Source: Neodiprion pinetum
Lineage: Eukaryota > Arthropoda > Insecta > Hymenoptera > Diprionidae
Length of the DNA stretch: 64,000 nucleotides
Assembly: GCF_021155775.2 (NCBI RefSeq)
Contig: NC_060234.1
Span: 18,314,526-18,378,525 of the forward strand
Direction: 5' to 3'
Shown here piece after piece: positions 49,686-58,359 of the stretch; the stretch's first letter is position 1, and each line of letters opens with the position of its first letter. A program made the translations under genes and the position numbers. Under the pieces are notes generated by a model. That model saw only the letters and a list, made by a program, of their open reading frames with translations, was not told the DNA's origin and searched no databases.

Positions 49686-49811
49686 TTGTGAGAAAGGAAG
49701 AAAAAAAAAACAAAAAAAAAAAAAAAGACAACGGTGTTCCTTTGAAAAATCTCAAGACCTCAACGAGTTTATATTTTTTGTGAGTACTTTATAGAATACA
49801 CATATATATGT

Positions 49812-51636
49812 TGTAACGTGGCATTTTTACTGCGCGTTCCACACGGCTCCCCGAACCCTAGACGGAACCCAAAATTAGGGAGCCCGCGGATCAGACCGCG
49901 GCTCATTTCGAAAAAGAGCGCCAGGACAACGGTCACGCATCCGAGACTCTGAGAGGGGATCATAGTCGGTCTAGCGAATACGACTTTTCAGGATTTTTGT
50001 TTATTTTTGTTTGGGTGGCGAGTAAATGCGGCCTCAGACAGGGGATCGGCAGCCAATTCGAACGACGTTACCGGATGGCAATCGCGGCGGATCGCGACGA
50101 AAGGAGGGCCTCACACGAGGCTACGGAGAGAGCGTCAACGGAGAGCTCTGCAGCGAGGGAACCCAAGGCGGACGAGATTCCCGTTGGTGGCCGGCGAGCC
50201 GTAGCCCCCTCCCCGTCGCCCAACTGACGACAGGCACCCTCGCGAAGTCGTCACCACGCCACTGTCGAGCTACGTGGTACCAGAGACTGGCCAGCCAATG
50301 AACACCCCGCGACAGCGGGATTCAACGATAGCGATAAGCTGGGCTGTAAGAATTTCGTAACGAGAACCCCAATTAGATCGGGAGAATTTTGACCACGGAT
50401 AGCGCCTATGTTCGAGGCATGTTCGAATTGCGGCTCCGATTTGCAGAGCTCGTCACTTGAGTCCTGGCGACGTTTCGTGGTGGTCACGATTGAATAAAGC
50501 AAAGGTAGAAAATTGTGTGTGACATGGCGGAGACCGGTGTCGGAGAATTCTTCGTGTGGATGCGAAGCGGTAAGCGCTTGTAATTATTTGCGAACATATT
50601 TCGAGCACAAGTTAGATTGGCGCACTGGTAAACGGTCGGCCCACTTGATTATTAAGTTAGTGTAGCGCTCGAAATTTGTTTGCCGATCTCCTTGATGATG
50701 ACCGTAGCCTGAGTTTCGCGATAACGCGTAGAGTCAAGTTGATCCCTGTAAAGTCTCGCGTAGAGTCACGGTTTCGAGTGGGGAACAATTTCGGTTCGAA
50801 ATAGTGACTACGACTGGAGCTCGGATGCGTCATAATACGCTGCACACAAGCACGAAAAGAAAAGCTTCCTAGATTTATTAATTTGGTCGCGGTTAGCGCG
50901 TCGAGTCACGTCCTTTTGGTTTAGTTTATGAATTATTGTGTATCAGTAAGGTGGCGACTAGCGCACGTAGAAGTAAGACATCACCTAGATTTAATAACGA
51001 TCGTGGTTAGCGCGTCGATTATGATCTCGATTACGTTTTTGTGTAGCAGTTTATGGTTAAGTGACGATTAGCGTCATAGTTAGTAGAGGGCGATCGCGGG
51101 CAGCGCATCGAGTCAAAATTTTGTTTTTGGTTTTTGTGAGTTATGGTATTATTAAGACAGCGACTAGCGCGCGTAGACCGTAGAGGTCTTCTAGATCTAT
51201 TCATTTTTTTATTATTTTGTTTGTTCTTTCCTTTTTTTTTGGGTTAAATCTGAGCCTTTGTATTTGGAATCGCGAAGAAGGACTTTCGCAGTATTATTAT
51301 TATTATTTTTATTTTTTTTTGTACTATCGCTGGCTAGAAATATATTATTGGAATTTTATAGTGATTTGGCCGAACCACGTGTTGGCGTACGTGTGTTGTA
51401 TCTCTCTCTACCCAAAAATTACCCCTCCCCTCTCCGCGGTACTGAGCTATCGAGTATATGGTCGCGGTATTTCGCATTACCGATTTCGAGGCGTGTTAAT
51501 CACGCCAGGCGCCCAACAAATTGCGCGATATTGTTTCAGGTCCAGGGTACATCGTGGACGCCAATTTATTGTGCGCGCGGTAAGTTCTCGGTCATTTTCT
51601 CCGAGTGACCGAAGAGCGGGAAAAATCCACGTCACA
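49812..51636 (+). mobile_element. solo long terminal repeat, Gypsy-like
   Basis: TGTAACGTGG at the start and CCACGTCACA at the end form a TG...CA inverted terminus with one mismatch. ATGT lies immediately outside both ends (49808-49811 and 51637-51640), a 4-bp target duplication as made by Gypsy/Ty3-type integrases. The 1,825 bp contain no gag or pol coding, and an AATAAA signal lies at about 50494. This fits recombination between two LTRs that removed the internal part. GC is higher than in the host element. Open frames inside (50007-50301, 51217-51657) are probably not genes. Confidence 0.8.
50880..51185 (+). repeat. tandem modules inside the LTR
   Basis: GCGGTTAGCGCGTCGAGTCA-type and GGCGACTAGCGCACGTAGA-type units alternate three to four times (about 50887, 50951, 51003, 51064, 51096, 51160), each separated by ACCTAGATTTA-like spacers. 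Probably duplicated promoter or enhancer elements of the LTR. Confidence 0.6.
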
Positions 51637-51895
51637 ATGTATATGGTGCTACGCTAATCCTCTTACGATACTGTGAATGTTGATTTGAATTCCGTAATGA
51701 TTATCGCATTTGATTAGTATGTTAACAAAGTTTTTCGATTTGTTTCAACTTTTCTGTATTCCCTATCGTCATATCCATAAAAATTCTGGAAAAATTTCAG
51801 AATCGTATCAAAAACAAAAAAAAATGAACGGATGATAAAGAGGACCGTCAGACTCCCCACCCAATTCACCACCACGATCGCCGACGTATAAGCGG

Positions 51896-52291
51896 GTGAG
51901 CAGAGAGGAGGCTTACGATGAGGAGGAGGATGATGATGAAATGATCGTTAGTGATGCCGATACGTTGATCATCGATACCGAGCCATGTAATGACGACAGT
52001 GCTGGTGATGATGATCGCGAGTTTGAGCAAAATTTGGCTGGCGAGTATCATCATCATCTAGAATCATCACCATCACCGACTGATGCGGAGGATGAGGAGG
52101 ATGAGGAGGAGGATGAGGGGGAGGCGGAGGTGGAGGGTGTTTGGAATGGCGGTGATGGTGATGAAATGCGTATCGGATTTGCTTCACTACTGGATGATAT
52201 TGAACAAATCCGTCAAATCATTGGAGACATTGACAGGGCTGACGATGATGGTTATTATTCGGACGAGGATTGGTGTGTAGCACTACATTAA
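51896..52291 (+). CDS. very acidic protein, mobile-element cargo
   Basis: A 131-codon frame from a GTG. The same frame is open upstream to about 51839 and reads PPNSPPRSPTYKRVSREEAY, so a true start or a splice acceptor (AATTTCAG near 51801) must lie further 5'. Nearly one third of the residues are Asp or Glu, in runs such as DEEEDDDEM and DEEDEEEDEGEAEVEG. The C-terminal part SLLDDIEQIRQIIGDIDRAD could form a helix. No fold is recognised. Such acidic proteins are common accessory genes of DNA viruses and large transposons, but function here is unknown. The nested LTR has landed just upstream and may separate it from its promoter. Confidence 0.55.
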   Translation: MSREEAYDEEEDDDEMIVSDADTLIIDTEPCNDDSAGDDDREFEQNLAGEYHHHLESSPSPTDAEDEEDEEEDEGEAEVEGVWNGGDGDEMRIGFASLLDDIEQIRQIIGDIDRADDDGYYSDEDWCVALH

Positions 52292-52390
52292 AATAAAATT
52301 CTAGTATCTTCCACACCTTCTCCGTATCACTCATTTTGAATAGGTGGAAACTTTTTTGGGTTGGAGATTTATCATGTATATAAATGGTGA

Positions 52391-52843
52391 GTGCAGCAGC
52401 ATCAACTTTTCTATTTCAGTTTGCTCTTTTTACAGATTTTTCATCACGAATCAATTTTCAAAAAATGGCATCTCATTCCCATCACGAGTATTGATTCAAG
52501 TGATGATGATGATGGCGATGAGTGGGCAATCGTTGATTGGGGTGAGGATGAAGAGGCTCAGGAAGAGATAATTATAGGCTTTTCCGAAGCAACACGCGAG
52601 TTCTCGTTGGAGGAGCTTCGGAAACTCGTGGAGGACGCGCGAGCTGCTCGAGTGAGGCTAAACAGCCAACATTATATAAATTACGGGGATATATGTATAG
52701 AAATAATTATTGAAAAATGGGCGAATGAAACTATCGTAATAATTATAGATGTCGAAAATACCAATGATGATGATGATGATGATGATGATAATGTTAACGA
52801 ACAGGATAACGATAATGATTTTATGGATTATTTTGAGGAATAA
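52391..52843 (+). CDS. second acidic reading frame
   Basis: Open from a non-ATG codon. A good acceptor (TTGCTCTTTTTACAG) at 52435 suggests the real exon begins at 52436, reading IFHHESIFKKWHLIPITSI, then SSDDDDGDEWAIVDWGEDEE and later EFSLEELRKLVEDARAARVR. The end is an Asp/Asn-rich tail closing DFMDYFEE and TAA. It may be the 3' exon of the same gene as 51896-52291. The only phase-compatible donor there (TGT|GTAGCA) is weak, so two separate genes are equally possible. TATATAAATG at about 52377 could be an independent TATA box. Confidence 0.45.
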   Translation: MQQHQLFYFSLLFLQIFHHESIFKKWHLIPITSIDSSDDDDGDEWAIVDWGEDEEAQEEIIIGFSEATREFSLEELRKLVEDARAARVRLNSQHYINYGDICIEIIIEKWANETIVIIIDVENTNDDDDDDDDNVNEQDNDNDFMDYFEE

Positions 52844-52849
52844 ACCACG

Positions 52850-53120
52850 CTAAATTCACAATTATTGATTATATATTTTTCACAAGTGAAAATTCATAAC
52901 ATTTACATTTGGTATGACAAGAATGGGTGAAAGTTATAAAGATATATATTTGTAATGTATCCTATTTCTAGATTATAATTTTATCGAATAGTAAATTTTT
53001 TTAATTCTATGTATAAGCTATGATATAATTGAGATTAATTCTATTGAATATTCTACATATAAACCCGAATATAATTGTATATATTGTAATAAATTCTATT
53101 GCTATTTTGGCAAATATTGT
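52850..53120. other. AT-rich convergent 3' region
   Basis: Lies between the convergent acidic frames and the minus-strand gene. Strongly AT-rich with several AATAAA/TTTATT-like words on both strands. Probably shared 3' UTR space. Confidence 0.5.
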
Positions 53121-53125
53121 CCATA

Positions 53126-53974
53126 TTATCTATACACACGATTGCAACCTAGACAGTCTTTAATTAGAGGATTCGGTCCATCCACTATATCGCCATCGGG
53201 TCCTGGTGTGTAATGTATGCTACATCTGCGGAAACTTGCGATGACGTAGTCCATTTTCATATTCTCTGGTAGTTTATCCCACGCATCATTGATGGAGTTT
53301 GATGCGAACGTGTAGATGAATTCTTTTGGTAAAAAAGCTATATCCTCGGACATCATTGCCCTTAAACCGTCCAATCCTTTGTACAGACGGAAGGATTTCT
53401 CGAGGGAGCTGGTACACTCCTTCGAATACCAACTCCTTAGTCGCTGCACATTTTCAAAGGCGCAGTTGTATGCCGAGATGTATTCAGAGTTGTCATCATA
53501 CCAAATTGAGCCTCGCGCTGCTGCTTGCTGGAGGTTATTCGCTGGAGAGTATCCATGGTTCAAGTCATGCCACGGTGCCGCTTCCATATACCTCAATTTT
53601 TCCAGTGCAAGGGGTATGATATGCAAATCTTCCATATTAATAACCCTCGTTGTACCATCGACGATCTCCGTCAGCCATGCTTTCTTCTCCGCCCCTTTGA
53701 CGTATACGTAACACGCATTTCCAACCATTTTTCTCACAATCTTCGTCACATCCTCGTGAGATTTGTCGCCCGCATTCCATGATATTCCGTGGTGATTGTG
53801 TGTCAACCATACATTGGTAGCTCTACATTCAAGTGGTAAGCTTGCCAAATCATAGGGCGGCTTGAAAATGATGTAATCCAGACCCGACCCGTTTACATTG
53901 ATGACTGCGACTTCCTTGGGTACAAACTTCATGTTATGACCAATAAAACATTGCACGTCTAGGATCATCGCCAT
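53126..53974 (-). CDS. 282-residue accessory protein of the Polinton-like element, unknown function
   Basis: An intact ATG-to-TAA frame, MAMILDVQCFIGHNMKFVPK at the start, then IIFKPPYDLASLP, VWLTHNHHGISWNAGD, YVYVKGAEKKAWLTEIVDG and, toward the end, CSIHYTPGPDGDIVDGP. It has no signal peptide or membrane segment. The N-terminal half looks like a compact alpha/beta domain with a conserved-looking HNHHG-W and VKG-EKK-W. I recall similar uncharacterised proteins from insect genomes, apparently linked to large DNA transposons, and suspect an RNase H-like or exonuclease-like fold, but no catalytic set is evident. ATG context CAACATGG is good. A TATA box and initiator lie upstream (54028-54066). 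Confidence 0.75.
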   Translation of the reverse strand: MAMILDVQCFIGHNMKFVPKEVAVINVNGSGLDYIIFKPPYDLASLPLECRATNVWLTHNHHGISWNAGDKSHEDVTKIVRKMVGNACYVYVKGAEKKAWLTEIVDGTTRVINMEDLHIIPLALEKLRYMEAAPWHDLNHGYSPANNLQQAAARGSIWYDDNSEYISAYNCAFENVQRLRSWYSKECTSSLEKSFRLYKGLDGLRAMMSEDIAFLPKEFIYTFASNSINDAWDKLPENMKMDYVIASFRRCSIHYTPGPDGDIVDGPNPLIKDCLGCNRVYR

Positions 53975-54027
53975 GTTGAGGAGTGGGAATGTTGCGCTTG
54001 ATTATACTGACGGATGGTATGTGGAAG

Positions 54028-54066
54028 ACTGACTATTCCATCTCCAGTACACCCGCTTTTATCCCC
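54028..54066 (-). promoter_or_regulatory. TATA/initiator promoter of the 282-residue gene
   Basis: On the minus strand GGATAAAAG (around 54056-54064) is followed about 30 nt later by TCAGTC (54028-54033), the arthropod initiator. The ATG is ~55 nt downstream. Confidence 0.5.
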
Positions 54067-54136
54067 TCGCGGATGAATTTTGTGGAAGTAGAGGGGGATC
54101 GCATAGTTCATTTATGGCACATAACTGCATTAAAAT

Positions 54137-54370
54137 TCAAACTTGTTGATATTTCCCACCAAGGTATTTCATTTGCAGACGATTTTCCCTGGCCATGTTA
54201 CACATTTCAGTCAGCTGACTGGAATCTTCTTGTAGAACTCTTACGATTCTCGGTGGTAAGAAGACGTTGTATTCTCCATCGATCGTCGCCAGAACACGTA
54301 CCCCGAATTTTGTTTTGACCAGTCGTAACCCGATGATATCATACACTCCCCCAATTTCGAGTTCCGACAT
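54137..54370 (-). CDS. 77-residue basic protein, possible nucleic-acid-binding fold
   Basis: MSELEIGGVYDIIGLRLVKT is followed by KFGVRVLATIDGEYNVFLPP and ends LGGKYQQV. The alternating beta pattern with VKTKFG-R and VFLPPRI resembles small single-domain proteins that I recall beside large DNA transposons in arthropods. They could be OB-fold-like single-strand binders, which is inference only. I chose this ATG because it is the first in a transcript initiated from the upstream TATA box. The frame is open 19 codons further 5' but only to a GTG after a stop. It sits upstream of, and on the same strand as, the 282-residue gene. Confidence 0.65.
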   Translation of the reverse strand: MSELEIGGVYDIIGLRLVKTKFGVRVLATIDGEYNVFLPPRIVRVLQEDSSQLTEMCNMARENRLQMKYLGGKYQQV

Positions 54371-54474
54371 CTTCTTGGTTGGCAGATTCTCCAGGCGGCT
54401 GACGTGGTTAACTTTTGCTAGATCCACCGCGTTTCGAGGTTATTTCACAAGCGAGAACAGTTCACAATGAGAAT

Positions 54475-54520
54475 ACGATGAGAACAGAGTGACGATAACG
54501 ATAGGCGTACGCTTTATATA
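54475..54520 (-). promoter_or_regulatory. TATA promoter of the 77-residue gene
   Basis: TATATAAAG on the minus strand (about 54509-54517) lies ~30 nt before an initiator-like TCATTG and ~140 nt before the ATG. Confidence 0.5.
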
Positions 54521-54773
54521 CCACCCACCCCCACTACAATTTTCCATTGGACAAGTCTCGACACGCATTTTGTGTGAAGAATTTTTATGGGACCACCCCC
54601 ATTGCCCCAGATTGATTTAAGCGCATCACCACCAGCAAAGTTCATTGTCGGTACCATCTCAAAGAGCAATTTCCTGGAATTTTTTCAATAGATCTAGCGG
54701 GTTTTTACCCTATTCGATTTATGCGCGGCTTTCCGGCGCCAAACAAGTCTCGACAGGAATTATTTTGTATGTA

Positions 54774-54798
54774 TGTGTGTGTGTGTGTGTGTGTGTGT
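54774..54798. repeat. TG dinucleotide repeat
   Basis: (TG)n of about 25 bp inside the right end of the 10.46-kb element. Confidence 0.9.
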
Positions 54799-54878
54799 CA
54801 AATCCTATGAAAATAGCCATCTTGCGGCAAACCGCGAAAAAGATCAACGGGTGGGGGGGGGGGGAGGGGGTAGGTGGG

Positions 54879-54942
54879 AGCTAGGGGGAACTAGGGGGAG
54901 CGCCGCCATTGTGTGGTCCAGAACTCTCGTATCTTTACTACT
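54879..54942 (-). repeat. right terminal inverted repeat of the 10.46-kb element
   Basis: Ends ...ATCTTTACTACT. The reverse complement matches 44483-44547 through AGTAGT, AGTTCTGG and AATGGCGGCGCTCCCCC. Confidence 0.75.
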
Positions 54943-54948
54943 GTAATG
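54943..54948. repeat. 6-bp target duplication GTAATG, right copy
   Basis: Partner of 44477-44482. Confidence 0.9.
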
Positions 54949-55230
54949 GGTATTAAAATCGGTCCATATGCTGAGCAACTTGCCCAAGACCGTGATGCAC
55001 AACGAATTTATAAAGCTGATCGTCAGAGCACGAGTGACTCTAAAGAGGCCAGAACAGCTCGTAAAAAAGCTAAAACTGAAGAAATACAAGAGTATGACTG
55101 GCAGGAGGTGGTGAGGGAGATGTTAGGTGAGGAGGGGGTGGGAGAAGTCTGGATGAGAGAATTGGAAAGGATCAGGGATGTACAAGAGAATGAAAGATTG
55201 AGAGATGAATGGGAAATGGAAGTCGATTAG
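54949..55230 (+). pseudogene. Mutator-like DDE transposase, C-terminal portion
   Basis: Continues the frame broken at 44482: GIKIGPYAEQLAQDRDAQRI, YKADRQSTSDSKEARTARKK, then an acidic tail ending LRDEWEMEVD and TAG. The Arg/Lys-rich DRQ-x-SKEAR block is the usual C-terminal signature I associate with insect Mutator-like transposases. No stop interrupts this part. Confidence 0.85.
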
Positions 55231-55505
55231 GATAAGGACGATTTAGGGAATAGAATAAGGTAAAATAGGATAAGGTTAAGTAAAGATAAGGATAAAAAAT
55301 AAGAAAAGGATAAGAGGGAAAGTAAGGAAATGGCAAGGCAATGGCACAAGGCACAGGCAATTAGAAATTAAGTAAGGATAAGGTAGGAAGTAAGAATAGG
55401 GTAAGAATAGGTTAAGAAAACATGTAAAATATTGTAAAGGAAGAGGAAAAGGGAAGTCCTTGTAACCCCAAGGGGAGCAATAAATATTACATACATACAT
55501 ACATA
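55231..55505. repeat. purine-rich GGATAAGG degenerate repeat and short TACA repeat
   Basis: AGGATAAGG and GTAAGAATAGG-like words recur through ~200 bp after the transposase stop. A possible polyadenylation signal AATAAA lies at about 55480, followed by a short (ATAC)n. Part of the transposon's 3' region. Confidence 0.6.
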
Positions 55506-56153
55506 CAAGAGTATGAGAAGACTGAAGGGATATTGTATGGTACTGGAATTGCAGATTAATATAAGTACCCGTTTAAATCTAATTTTTTGGAGAAAATACT
55601 TATTTGAAATTTTAAACGCGTTTATCTCGAAACTACTGCTTTCCGTCTTATGTTGATCAATTAAAAAAAACTACTCGACCGATTCATCTCAAATTAAAAC
55701 ATGTTATTAAGTACACTGGCAGCTATCGCAGGGACTAAAACGAAAATTTTTCATCAAATATTTATAATTTTTTCATAAACAAAACATTGTTAAAATGAGG
55801 CTGTTTTCCGACTTCTAATTTTGACAATACGCCATTTTGTCATTTTTCTTTTTTTTTTTTCATTTTAGTTACTGCGATAGATATACTCATAATAATTAAG
55901 TGTCATTTTTATTTTTTTGATTTCAGATAAGTGGAAGAACCAAATCGATTAACAGCAGCAGGGTCAACTTTTTGCGAAAGGACGACTTCAGCGCCATTTT
56001 TAAAATAATAATAAAAAAAAATTGTTTTTTTTTTTTTTATTTCCAATTTTGCAAAATTTATAAGTAATAAAACATACCTACAAAATTTAAATAACATTGT
56101 TCAATTCTAGCATAAAAAAAATAAATTTTGAAAAACAGTCAAATTTTCACCCG

Positions 56154-56173
56154 CTAGACCGCAAGGTCCCCTT
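56154..56173 (-). repeat. right terminal inverted repeat of the Mutator-like element
   Basis: CTAGACCGCAAGGTCCCCTT, the reverse complement of 42571-42590 except one base. Confidence 0.8.
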
Positions 56174-56179
56174 GGTGCG

Positions 56180-58020
56180 ACTTTCAATTATAAGTATGAC
56201 TCGAAAACTAAAGATCAAAGTAAACAGTTGAGCTCAAGAAAGTTTCAGCTTCGAGTGAATTTTGAAATAATAACTTCTCTACTAAATCCGGGCCCGTGAT
56301 GAAAATTAATCATTTTTCTCCCTCTAACGTAGGATTCTTTTTCGAAACTTACGTTTAGAGCCGGAAAAATGTATGGTGAGGTATCGTGAAATCTAAGAAA
56401 TCAGTGATTTTTTGTTTTTTTTATTAACTTTCCGGAACTTGCCATATTCTTTCACTTATTGTAACCTTATGGATTCACTCAAAACTAAAATATTTGTGTG
56501 CTCAGCATTTCTAGTATGATAATAGTTAGTTTTCAAGTTACATTCAATTGAAACTCAGACATTGTCGTATGTCTCATGTATCATTACGACCGCTAACCTC
56601 TAAATGTATGCAAATACAAATCTACGGGAAATCACAATACTCTAATCAACCAATTAAAACGTATCACAAAGTTTGATCTAGTTTTAAGAGGGTCAGGATT
56701 TCAATCTGACTGATTACATCTGGCAAGGGCTAATGTATATCTATAATTTAGACCCTGTGTTTTTGTAACATCTGCAAGAAAAGTTTGACTTCGTGCACCC
56801 TCTTCGCACCGAATCGAGGTGGCCGATTTCCCAACAATTACCTTAACTAATGTATATTACGATACAGTTTGGCGAACAATGGTGGCGTAAATGGTGCCAT
56901 CGGAGGTGAAGAGTCGTTCTTCATAAGTCTATGATCCTCAGTATGATCCGCTGTGTTGCAGCCAGGAAGTAATGTTAGGGAGAAGTCATAACTGCGTACT
57001 CTTTCCGACGGCAACGGTGAGACGCATTCTGATCGGAAGTTTGTAGTACCAATAGCGCCGGTGTCGTGTGTTGCATAGGAGATTTGAGCGAGCTACACAC
57101 GCGCACAGTTCTTAATAAAAAAATTAGTACATGCTGTTTTATATTCGGATGTTGGATAGGATACGTTTCAGAACGGTTTGAAAACAATATTCACGGCAGA
57201 AAACAAGACTCCACAAACTTACCTTTCATGTAAATGGATCATCTTCCATTTGCTGGCGAAGCATTTTTGATCAAATCTTTCGTGATATATTACCACATTG
57301 CTGTCAGGTTAAGTTCAATATTGATGTGATTAAACGTATTTACTTGTGATTCGATTGCAGTTTGGCACGTTGTACAACAATTGACCCCTAACTTTCAGTA
57401 ACACATACTTGAGCGAAAATACTAAAGTATTGACTCACTATATCTTTGCATTTCAAACATAAGTACACGTAAAACCTGCAAAATTGATAAAACTTCTTTT
57501 TACTTAGGCTTGCGAAAGGGTTAATTACCAAAAGATAGTAACATTTAATATTACATAATAAATTCGCAGTTTTCGATAACAAATCGTTAAGATGGCGTCG
57601 GTAGGGGTTTAACAGTTATTCGTATTGCCAGCTATCAGGCGCCGAGCAACAGACGACATCAGCGCTGCGATCGGCGCTATTGGAATAACAAATTTCCGAC
57701 CAGAATGTGGTCCACTTTCCTAACGCGGAGTTATGTCTCCTCCCTAATATTACTTTCTGGTTGTAGCAACGCGTCTATGTTCAGGTTAGATTGTCACGTT
57801 TTCAATTTTCTCGAGTTAGACTTCCCATTACAGGTGGTACAAAAAAAAAAAATATATGATACGCTTGCGTGTATGTAGCCCTCGCACTCGGGTTTTTGTC
57901 ACTCTCGCTTCACTCGGCTGTCAAACTACATTCGAGCAAGTATCACGTACTTTGCGTACTTGTATCGTAGCTTACCATAAATAAACGCAACAGTCGAGTT
58001 ATTGAATACGGGTTCTACGT
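56180..58020. other. no gene seen
   Basis: AT-rich to 57.58 kb, then a GC-moderate patch (57.59-57.83 kb) with no bounded coding block. Confidence 0.5.
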
Positions 58021-58029
58021 CTGCCGAGA

Positions 58030-58353
58030 ATGCGATTTTTTCGATTCGGTATTTGTCAGGGCGTCGTGTTCTTTGAAGTAGCCCAACGTGCTAATGCTTC
58101 GGTGTTCAAACGGAAAGGGTTCTTTGTTAAATCAACGAGGTTACCCCAACACTTTTCGAACGACCAAAAACCGGCCAAATATTTGCTCCAAGAAGAGACA
58201 ATTGGGTGTCCCGTATTTCGCTTTCGTGTGAAATTGTCGAGTAAAGAGAAAGAGGAAGATTTGAATTTCGGATTCTTGCCCGTGTCTGCTAAAGTCACTC
58301 GTCTGAACTGCCGCACCCTATTTGCGTTACGGCATAATAATTGGAACTGTTGA
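58030..58353 (+). other. open frame, probably not a gene
   Basis: A 107-codon frame starting with ATG, opposed by an 86-codon frame on the other strand. It has no recognisable domain and no splice or promoter context. Confidence 0.2.
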
Positions 58354-58359
58354 CCTATG

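Larger units (their letters stand above)
47633..49705 (+). repeat. right arm of the giant inverted repeat
   Basis: Mirror image of 45300-47372. The inner edge begins CATGTTACGGGGAAACCTGC against a one-base variant in the left arm. The TTAGGT-rich repeat is at 47661-47817, the 23-residue frame at 47821-47892, and frames at 48237-48446 and 48425-48634 match their left-arm partners. The outer ~300 bp (49410-49705) is diverged from the left arm. Here it keeps a TATA element that the left arm has lost. Confidence 0.85.

Noticed and set aside
49997..50301. Three overlapping open frames in a GC-rich stretch
   Set aside because: They lie inside the solo LTR, all three plus-strand frames are open because of high GC, and none resembles gag or pol.
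51217..51657. 146-codon frame
   Set aside because: It crosses the LTR end at 51636 and includes poly-T derived Phe/Tyr runs.
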